In this document: positions 56,365 through 64,000 of the stretch, piece by piece
Layout: each line of letters starts with the position of its first letter
Position numbering within the stretch: the first letter of the stretch is position 1
From: Tanypteryx hageni
Taxonomy: Eukaryota; Arthropoda; Insecta; Odonata; Petaluridae
Assembly (NCBI GenBank): GCA_028673005.1
Contig: CM054114.1
Coordinates: 12,121,108-12,185,107 of the forward strand
Length of the DNA stretch: 64,000 bases
Direction: 5' to 3'
Notes under the pieces: generated by a model
Seen by the model: only the letters and a program-made list of their open reading frames with translations
Database searches by the model: none
Told to the model about the DNA's origin: nothing
Position numbers and translations under genes: made by a program

Positions 56365-59300
56365 CAGCACCGGCTTCAGACGGTAAGCAAGTGAGGCAGT
56401 CGCCTCAGGGTGGCCTCCCAAGGGGGCGGCCTCATTCCGTTTGTGGTCACATAATGACTCCTTCCTCGGCAAGTTTGGTATTGCAGCAAGAGTGGCCACC
56501 CAGCTCAAGGAGTCACATTTGGAAAAATTGAGGGAAGTATAATGGGAAACAAAGGCAGCGCCCTCTGTGTTCCCTTTACTTTTGCATTTCCATAGTCTTC
56601 AATATCAAAATGCAGGGATGGCAAATGTGCGGGTTAGATCCACGATATAGTTTTTACAAGCTTGCCGTCTCCTTTGTCTCCAAGGGTGAAGGGAAAGGGA
56701 AAGAAAGTGGGGGAAAATTTTTCACATCGGTCCCATCGACATATGTGACCTAAAAGGACATGAGGCTTCCCTGAGCCCTTTCCACTCTCTGAGAACCCAA
56801 GAAATGGCGCGATCTGTACGAGAGTAGAGAAAATGTTTTATAGCACTCTTTCGGATGTTTTTAAAGGAAAGTAATAATTGGAGGACAGGAACCACCAGGT
56901 CTCTGACAGCTTCTTTCTGTACGAAAATTCCCAAGAAAACCTTGACACATGTTTCACACATGGGTCTCTTCACCCTCTCTCCTTTACCTCTAAAAATCTC
57001 TCGAAAAAGATATTACTTGTAGACCCTCAGATTTTCTTCTTTTGTGGAAGAAGTAACATCGCAAAGAGAGCGAGAGAGAGAGTCATATCACATTTTTTCA
57101 GTGACAATGTGCATTTTGCCTAAAAACTAATAGAACTGGTTAGTATTTTAATCATTTGGTTTTACTTGCTTTGGTTTCGCTTTTGGGGTTTTGTTTTAGA
57201 AAACTATTTTAATTTTGTTAGAAGGATATCCTAACAATCCAGATCTTCTCTCATCACTACGTGGTACATCTTCACTTAGCGCATCGTCTTCCAAAGGAGA
57301 GGTTAGTTTGAATTTAATGAATTGTTACTGTTTATATTCATATTGAACTATTATTTTAGTAATCTGATTTATTTCGAGAGATTCAATTATTTCGCAATGT
57401 ATTGTGACATTTCTCGGAATAATTATTCTTATTAATGTTATTCGATGTCGGCATTTTTGCTGTGCCATAATGACCCCTAACATTACGGATGATTCCTATA
57501 ATAACTTGCCAGTCAAATTCAGTCATTCAATGTAAAAATCTCAAAAGTTTAAAAAAATACACTAACCTTAATATTTAGACTGATCATTTTGTCGGATAAA
57601 CTTCTCACCCCATACTTTGCTAAACCCTTTGTTGTGCGGAAACACTACTGGCGTTTATGACTGGAAAGTCCTGACTGACCATAAATATCGCTGCTCTCAG
57701 TTGCAGAGCAACTCCCTTGAATTATTTTCCATACTATCCCTACTAAATTAAACCATTTTCTTTGTGTTTCCTAAACAAAGGTGGAAGATGTGAGTTTAAT
57801 TCTTATATTGAATGTGAATTCTTATAGTTATGTAGTTAAGTTATAGTCAGGCTTAATAATATTTTTATTTCTTGATTCTTCGAATCAAGTACAATTGATA
57901 GTAAGATTAAGATTTTTAACATATTATCCTTTTCTTGTTGGATGTTATTTATCTAGCCCTTAGATAATAATCATTACTTTTATTTAGTATCTTTCCGTTA
58001 TTGTACGATAAATTCGATAAATCTCTTCCTCCCTACTCAAGATAGCAAGTTCTTTTTTCCAACTAAGATTTTCACAAACTTGGGCTTAATTTAATAAGTG
58101 AGAAAATTTCAAATTTTCAGGTCAATCATTGATATCAAAATAGTGAATTTCACTTTGTCTTATATGAATATTACTATTAGTTGCTGTGCCTTTGATCATA
58201 ACTTAAGAATTTTTGATGAATGGTTTCTTTTTAACTTTATTTAAATGATAGAATTGACAAACGTGGGACGCATATTTTCTACAGAAATTTCAATCGAGTG
58301 TCTTATTCCTAGCATCTCGAAATCTAAGCATCTCCAATTCGGAATGGCTTAAATCTGACATCTATATTAGTTTCGCGTTTCATCTCATTTTAGCATAATG
58401 CCACCACTGCTATTCGAATTGTTAGATATCACTGTTGTACCCGATTTAATTCAACTTGTAAAAATATCTAAATTGCATTTCACATTTTAACATTAGGGAA
58501 GATTTTATTTTGAGAAATAGCTCAACATATTGCCTACATTTCATATTCTATTAAATTAAACAATTAGTTTTATATGTACACATTTAAAGACTTGTCATTT
58601 TTATAGCTTCATTTTAAAATGAGATTTACATATTCCGGCCTGTTTTTTGTGGCGCGATGTATTTACATTTTTTTCTGTAATAGTACACAATTTGATAGTT
58701 TGATATATTTTATTTACTGAGTGTTAAATATTTTCATAGCAACATTAACTTACACGAGATTTTAATTTTTTCACTGGCAAAATAAGATTATATTTTCTTC
58801 TCTCTGTTTGTCTCTCTTATTCAGTTTTGATCCAATGGGTGAATACGAATCCACTGTAAATTAAAATATGTGGTTTCTTTCCAAATATTGTTGTTTAATG
58901 GAAATTCGTACAATAATGAATTTTGGGATCAACATCAAAATTCGCCTCGGAAATGGATCAACTTCAAAATCCGCCCTGGAAATTTTTAATTATTTATAAA
59001 ACTTAAAAATTCCGTTTAATCCAAGAGTTCTATGTTGAATCTCCAAATTAAAAATTTATTGTAAAAAATATAGATATAGAAAATGTGATTAAAAATCAGG
59101 GGTAATAATAATATAAAAGAATTTATTGAATCGCAACAATTTCAATAAACTTTTATAGAGGGGATCTTTTCTATTCTCAAGTTACATAAATTCATCTGCA
59201 AAAATAAAAATCTTATTCAAGCTATCATTATTATTTAAACCCTTGTAATATAAATAAATCCTTTAATATTTTTTCTAGTCTACACTTTTTCTCTCTAATT

Positions 59301-59918
59301 TATAACATTTTCTATTTAAATAGTTTTTCGTTACCTTTTACATCTTCCATTATTTATATGTCCATTTCAAACCATCAATTTTTAAAATACTTTCAACTTG
59401 ATCGCTTTATTTTAATGGAAATATCTGAAAGAATATATTATAATATCCATATACATTAGGTATTGTGCTGTTATATTAACCATTTTTTAATATTGTTCCT
59501 AATTCATCTTCATAATTATTCATTAAGGTTTTAATTTTTTTCGAATCTATCTACTTCAAAATTCGCCCTGAAGGAGCGAAATTATTATTAAAAATTACAA
59601 AAGGTTGTTGCCAAATGGTGAGAAAATGCATAGAGATTGGTTTGTGTACTCAAGCCTATTATTTGGGGAAAGACATACAGAATGAGCTTATAGAATTAAT
59701 TTCTCAGCACATTAAACAAAATAACATAAATGGACCTTAAGGCTAAATACTGTACAGTATTATTGGATTGCACACCTGATAAAAGCCACCAAGAACAAAT
59801 ATAGATTGCTATTTGGTTTGTTGCATTTCATGAAGGAAAAAATGTAAAAATGAGGGTGGAAGGGGAGCGGCCGAAGATTTCCCGCCTCAGGGCGGCCAAA
59901 AGTCTGAAGCCGGCCCTG
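56365..59918. mobile_element. hAT transposon, 3554 bp, perfect 8-bp target duplication
   Basis: The left end is CAGCACCGGCTTCAGAC (56365-56381) and the right end, complemented, CAGGGCCGGCTTCAGAC (59902-59918), matching at 15 of 17. Identical CATGAGAG flanks lie at 56357-56364 and 59919-59926. Subterminal CGCCTCAGGG occurs near both ends. No transposase was recognised inside; the interior is AT-rich with GC-rich ends. It is probably non-autonomous. A possible small exon lies at 57200-57301. Confidence 0.9.
57200..57301 (+). other. Exon-like segment inside the hAT element
   Basis: A 102-nt open segment (34 codons: LLEGYPNNPDLLSSLRG, then a Ser-rich stretch) is preceded by a T-rich acceptor (GGGGTTTTGTTTTAG) and followed by GTTAGT, in phase 0. 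No family recognised. It could be an exon of the element's own lost gene, a captured host exon, or chance. Confidence 0.25.
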
Positions 59919-60044
59919 CATGAGAGACTGAGCTTTTAAGGAATAGAATAGAATAGAAGGCAGAGTTGAGTTTAGGTAGGAGTTTGGAGGGATGTAATGG
60001 CCATTTACCTGACTGCTCAATGTATAGGCCCAGAAATTTGGTGT

Positions 60045-60130
60045 AATAATAATAATCCGTCTTTATTGAGGGCGATATTTAGACAATAATGTCCATTCTT
60101 ACATATAAAATAAAATAAAATATAAAATAT
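60045..60130 (-). repeat. Short insertion ending in a LINE-type (TTA)n tail
   Basis: Between two reverse transcriptase blocks normally separated by a few residues lie ~85 bp that end CCCTCAATAAAGACGG-(ATT)n on the minus strand. This looks like the extreme 3' end of another LINE, heavily 5'-truncated. Compare GGACAATAAATCG-(ATT)n at 55685-55715. Confidence 0.5.
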
Positions 60131-60266
60131 TTTCACCATTCAATGCGAAAGATATTTCAGTTGGAGTATTTGAAAAAGATAACAGTTGAGTTTAACAGCA
60201 ATTAAGGGAAAGTTTATTTGCATGGCTCCAATCCATCATATAATTCATGATCCTTGGCAATTTACC

Positions 60267-61385
60267 TTAGCCAAATTTATGTCGTACAGAGATTAAAAAA
60301 TTAGTGTCATCAGCAAAAATTATGCTATTGACATCAGGTTTAGTATGTGTAAGAGGGAGGTCATTTATATAAATAATAAACAGTACAGGATCTAAAATAG
60401 ATCCTTGAGGAACACCGGTCACTATAGGTCGGGGATCTGAACAAAACCTTCTTTCGTTAATGGCAAGGGTAACTTTTTGTGATCTGTTGGAAAGGTACAA
60501 GCTAATCCAGTCAAGTGATATGTCTCTAATACCTAAATTTTGGCATTTGTGCAGTAGTAGTGAATGAACCACCATGTCAAAAGCATGGCTGAAATAAAAA
60601 AATAGGGCAAATGTTACATTGTCTCTATTAACCGGTGATGAAATAAAGTGCTGATTCAGTTGATCAATTTTTCCTATATCTCCACTGGGAATCAGAAATT
60701 ACATTATATTTTTCAAGGTAGGACATAATATGGTTAAAGTAAACAAGCTCGAATAGTTTTGAAAATTGAGAGGAGAGAGATAGGCCAGTAATTTACAAGA
60801 ATATCTCTGACCTTTATTCTTAAAAACAGGAATAACTTTGCTAATTTTCAAAGACTCGGGGAAGATGCTCTGCTTAAGAGATTCATTTGTTAAGTAAATC
60901 AATGGTTTTAGTAAAAATTTCCTCCAAGAAAATAGCAACTTTCCGGGTACATCTAGTCCTGGTGCAGCACTTTTACCTAATCTATGAAAATGGAGAAGCA
61001 GTTCATTTTCATCACAAGGTTGCAAGTAAATTGAGTTGGATACATTGGATGGTGGATCACAAAAAAATTTATTAGGGCCATTTGAGCTTTTAGAGTGGTC
61101 TGGAAGTTTTAGGAACTCATCATTGATGAAATTACATATAAAAATTGGGCCAATAATAGCTCTACTATCCTTGCCATAGACTTTGGGAATATAATTGAGT
61201 GTCTCTTTACCTAGTTCAGATTTAATTATTTGCCATGCTTCTTTGGTTTTATTTGGGGCATTAGCTAGCATGCTATCATTATATGTTCTTTTTACTATTT
61301 TTATTAATGATTTATACTGTTTTTTAATATTTAAGAATGCAGAGCAAGTTTCAGGAGTATTAAGAAGTCTTTGATGATAGACCAA
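60267..61385 (-). pseudogene. LINE linker and reverse transcriptase, broken
   Basis: The frame at 61385-60699 has the linker motif NAPNKTKEAWQIIK, then SAAPGLDVPGKLLF and LKISKVIPVFKNKGQ, the first reverse transcriptase blocks. The frame at 60575-60267 has VTGVPQGSILDPVLFIIYIN and the catalytic FADD (codons 60306-60317). Between and after these are frame breaks; the N[Y]RPIS block is corrupted. It resumes downstream of the hAT insertion as the C-terminal part at 56151-56354. The active-site Asp pair is intact but the protein is not continuous. Confidence 0.85.
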
Positions 61386-61570
61386 GTTTTTAAGTGTTAG
61401 AAATTTTGACTATCATTTGTAACCCAGCTTTTCTTTTTGCATGAGCTATTATTGGTTTTCTTTCTGATGACAGGAATAGCGCAGTTAAACAAATAAAGGA
61501 ATTTATGATAGAAATAATTGAAGCTGTCATATTTTAAATAAAAGTTGATGTATTTGTTTCAGAATTGAAT

Positions 61571-62135
61571 ACATTTTCTAGAAATTTTGAAATCATATGT
61601 GTGGCTTAGAACTAAAGTTTGCAATCAATCTCAGCAAATTCAAAGAAAAAATGTACAATAAGAGGGAATGCATCAAAATTACCATCTTTCTGACGGCCAT
61701 GTCATGATGACCTGGCACATAATGATACATAATTAAAAAAGGGGTATAGGTATGGATGAGCTGCCAATCTGTTGACAATGAGCATGCTATATGCAAGGCA
61801 TGCTGCCAACCTTTTAACTATAAGCTTTCTATATTTTAATGAAAAGTGATGGATTAGAAATCAACCTGCATAGGAATAGAATGTTTTATTTTTTCAACTC
61901 ATAGTTACAAGTATTTATTGAGGAAACATTTTGGTTTCTATCACAAAAAATCCAAGGACTATCTGTGTGACAACTAGGCAAGTGACCTAGATGTCGGAAA
62001 TGAGTTGATTACATCTGTGGTATGCAACGTATTTCAGTTGATGTACCCATTTGTACGTTTGCCAACTTGCTCACTGATTTACATTAACCTATAGCCCAAA
62101 TGCTCCTGTTTGTATTTTGAGAAATTTTACAAGTA
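61571..62135. other. No gene or element identified
   Basis: AT-rich stretch between the LINE truncation point and the Tigger-type left end. Confidence 0.4.
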
Positions 62136-62344
62136 CAGTAAAACCCCGATTTAATGTTCCCGCATTTAGTGAAATCCCGGATTTAGTGAAGATTTTTTCA
62201 TGTCCCGACAATAGCTCCATATAAACAATGTATTATTTTCCCGCACTTAGTGAAACCCAATTTAGTGAAAAACCCGCATTTAGTGGAAAAATATTATGTA
62301 CTTGTACTTCAATTTTTATTTGACGCTTCACGCATTTAGTAAAC
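62136..62344 (+). promoter_or_regulatory. Terminal repeat and subterminal CATTTAGTGAAA array
   Basis: After the terminal sequence, six related units occur at 62163-62174, 62180-62191, 62244-62255, 62259-62270, 62277-62288 and 62333-62344. The consensus is CATTTAGTGAAA, often preceded by CCCG. They are probably transposase-binding repeats; no binding data, so inference. Confidence 0.6.
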
Positions 62345-62640
62345 TTTTTAATGTGCAAAAAGAAATCACAAAAGAAACATATTGTGCGTAAAAATTACGA
62401 TATGCGCTCAAAACATTGTGAATGGCTCATCACGCGCAAGCGGCTACATTGCCTGCTAAGACAGTAGCGGCCGCAAGGAAACCGTAAATCCTACAATGTA
62501 ATGAATCCCGCTCGTATGTTCCTCATTTCTGGTATCACGCTCAGTTACCTGTTGTCATAGTGTGCTATATACTTGACGTCGTTTACGAGAAAATGCCCTT
62601 TGAAAATCGCGATCCGAGAGTCATGGAAATAAGAACGTTA
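62342..62640 (+). repeat. Large inverted repeat, left arm
   Basis: This arm is the complement of 62936-63232 with about 13 mismatches in ~297 bp (about 95% by eye). It includes a conserved GCGGCCGC (NotI-type palindrome) and CGATCCGAGAGTCAT. The ~295-bp spacer contains a tRNA-like unit. The arm begins inside the last subterminal CATTTAGT repeat of the Tigger element. Confidence 0.92.
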
Positions 62641-62661
62641 AAAGTCCTTTCCTAATTTTCT

Positions 62662-62744
62662 TGGAGCGTTGGTCTAGGGGAAACGAGTTGGATTTCAAAT
62701 AATTTTGCCGGGGTTCGATTCCCGAATTGACCAATATTTTTTTT
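62662..62744 (+). repeat. tRNA-like pol III unit in the palindrome spacer
   Basis: An A-box-like TGGTCTAGGGG (62670-62680), a perfect B box GGTTCGATTCC (62712-62722) and an eight-T run (62737-62744) form a plausible pol III unit. The acceptor and outer T-stem pairs do not form well, so it is not a functional tRNA; it is more likely a SINE head. Confidence 0.6.
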
Positions 62745-62935
62745 CTCCGTTTTTTTTAATTTGTTCGCATTCCAGCATATCGTCGATAACACTTGCAAAC
62801 CATTTTTAAAAAATCTATTCAATGCATTATAACTACTATTTTCTTCATCGTAGTTCTTCACCGTAATTCTTAACCAACACAATTTTACGGATAACCCATT
62901 CGCTTTACCATCTCGTCATGTATTGATCATGATTT

Positions 62936-63232
62936 AAAGTTCTTATTTTGATGACTCTCGGATCGCGATTTTCAAAGGGCATTTTCTCGTAAACGACGTC
63001 GAGTATATAGCACACTATGACAACAGGTAACTGAGCGTGATACCAGAAATGAGGAACATACGAGCGGGATTCATTACATTGTAGGATTTACGGTTTCCTT
63101 GCGGCCGCTACCGTCTTAGCAGACTATGTAGCCGCTTGCGCGTGATGAGCCATTCACAATGTTTTGAGCGTATATCGTAATTTTTACGTACAATATGCTT
63201 CTTTTCTGATTTCTTTTTGCTCATGAAAAAGT
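62936..63232 (-). repeat. Large inverted repeat, right arm
   Basis: Inverted partner of 62342-62640. Its first ~70 bp (62936-63004, containing ATGACTCTCGGATCGCG and AAACGACGTCGAGT) recur directly downstream at 63234-63304. The locus therefore holds two inverted full arms plus a third partial copy. Confidence 0.92.
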
Positions 63233-63233
63233 T

Positions 63234-63304
63234 TTAACGTTCTAATCTCGATGACTCTCGGATCGCGATTTTCAAAGGACATTTTATCGTAAACGACGTC
63301 GAGT
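63234..63304 (-). repeat. Partial third copy of the inverted-repeat arm
   Basis: Direct repeat of 62936-63004 with a few substitutions. It joins the right arm immediately and ends at ACGTCGAGT, after which unrelated sequence (TGGCACCTAGG) begins. Confidence 0.85.
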
Positions 63305-63581
63305 TGGCACCTAGGTAGAAATAGGAGTCCGTTATTTTGCATATAATTTCATTCTGCAAAGTCGCAATCCGATAAGAGTGTCACGCCTTGGGGGCTTCCC
63401 TTGTGAGACATGTCAGCTGATTACTCCGATCCTGATGACGTAATGCCTGTCCCATCTCCGTCTACCTTATCTAGCAGTTCAACTCTTCGTTGTGCTGCCT
63501 GCCTGTTCGGCGATCACTGTGTAAACCTGAAGCAATTGTGAAAAATATTCTTTCTACTATTTTTATTTTTATTCCTTAATA

Positions 63582-64000
63582 ATGGCTACTAGTAAAAGGA
63601 AGAAGCTGACAATTACGGAAAAAGTGACAATCATTCAAGAAATGGAAAAGAACCCAAGCATGCCTGCGATAGAAATTGCACGCAAATTTAATCTTGCACC
63701 GTCTTCATTGTTTTGTATAATGAAGAATAAACAATTAATACTTGACGAAGAAGTGAAATGTGGGGGTAAAGCCATCTAAAGAAAAAATATCAAATCATCA
63801 CCATATGATGAAATGGAGAAGATATTGATAGAGTGGTTTGTGGGAATGCGCTCCGCCAACCTCCCAATCAATGGTGTACTGTTGAAGGAGAAAGCAATTA
63901 GGGTAGCAACTAGGCTTAGAATAGAAAACTTTAAGGGTTCCAATGGATGGCTGGACAGATTTAAGAAGTGCCATGGACTTGAATATAAAAGTGTTTGTGG
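63582..64000 (+). pseudogene. Tigger/pogo transposase N-terminus, one in-frame stop
   Basis: It starts at ATG 63582 with MATSKRKKLTITEKVTIIQE, a CENP-B/Psq-type helix-turn-helix (residues ~8-55; IEIARKFNLAPSSLFCIMKN). An in-frame TAA at 63777-63779 follows GGKAI. The same frame then stays open to the window end and encodes the second CENP-B-type DNA-binding segment (EKILIEWF, LKEKAIRVATRL, GSNGWLDRFKKCHG). One nonsense codon, possibly a single C-to-T change from CAA, is the only lesion visible. The DDD catalytic domain would lie beyond the window. Homologous host genes (jerky, Tigger-derived) exist, but the flanking terminal repeat marks this as a transposon. Confidence 0.85.

Larger units (their letters stand above)
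55687..61570 (-). mobile_element. LINE (Jockey/Daphne-like) split by a hAT insertion
   Basis: Minus-strand order is linker (61560-61260), reverse transcriptase N-half (to about 60700), VPQGS and FADD blocks (60575-60267) and a region to about 60130. After a ~85-bp insertion come the TKFLGLY block (60044-59927) and the 3554-bp hAT. Then come the C-terminal part (56356-56151; ATYGIIFWG, IIQKKIIRCMLG, SCRPLFDKLGML) and the 3' region with an (ATT)n tail (55687-55700). It is 5'-truncated in the linker. Related to the LINE at 29735-32220. Confidence 0.88.
62136..64000 (+). mobile_element. Tigger/pogo transposon, 5' part, runs off the window
   Basis: The left end is CAGTAAAACCCCGATTTAATG, preceded by TA (62134-62135). 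This is the usual Tigger/pogo terminal sequence. It is followed by an array of CATTTAGTGAAA-like repeats, a large inverted repeat, and a transposase starting at 63582. The right end is beyond 64000. Confidence 0.85.

Noticed and set aside
62662..62744. Functional tRNA gene
   Set aside because: A and B boxes and a T-run are present, but acceptor and T-stem pairing fail; better explained as a SINE-like head.

Overview
This is a eukaryotic, AT-rich window dominated by transposable elements. It carries the C-terminal half of one recognisable host gene. Exons with GT/AG introns, Ty3/gypsy, RTE and Jockey-like LINEs, hAT, piggyBac, Harbinger and pogo/Tigger transposons, and tRNA-derived SINEs together point to an arthropod, most likely an insect with a large repeat-rich genome. 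I cannot fix the order or species from sequence alone.

Host gene. Four plus-strand exons (15800-15947, 20648-20876, 22970-23164, 43620-43793) join in phase to encode the last ~248 residues of a PLP-dependent acidic amino-acid decarboxylase of the cysteine sulfinic acid / aspartate 1-decarboxylase (insect black) group. The PLP-binding Asp and the Schiff-base Lys are both present. I found no 5' exons in 1-15799; they are probably upstream of the window. The last intron is 20.5 kb and is packed with nested transposons.

Layout. 1-7.1 kb: mostly featureless AT-rich DNA with one internally deleted hAT element (2424-3052). 7.1-10.7 kb: a decayed minus-strand Ty3/gypsy element. 10.9-12.4 kb: a THAP-domain fragment and, on the other strand, a two-exon SWIM-type zinc-finger pseudogene. 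13.7-15.8 kb: two inverted copies of a tRNA-derived SINE around a Harbinger MITE, then a second SINE type abutting the first decarboxylase exon. 15.8-43.8 kb: the decarboxylase exons and introns, containing a long-inverted-repeat DNA transposon remnant, a piggyBac derivative with intact TTAA sites, a foldback palindrome, RTE and other LINE copies, hAT and pogo elements. 43.8-55.7 kb: 3' flank with a repeat copy, a fairly intact LINE reverse transcriptase and several hAT-type MITEs. 55.7-61.6 kb: one LINE split by a 3.55-kb hAT element with perfect 8-bp target duplications. 62.1-64.0 kb: the 5' part of a Tigger/pogo transposon that contains a large inverted repeat and a tRNA-like unit and runs off the window end.

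I see no CRISPR, operon, or clearly new multi-gene system. The most unusual structures are the ~300-bp-arm inverted repeat at 62.3-63.2 kb, the foldback at 25.2-25.6 kb, the 376-bp repeat with two opposed pol III B boxes, and the SWIM pseudogene with a phase-consistent intron. All boundaries and identities were worked out by eye.
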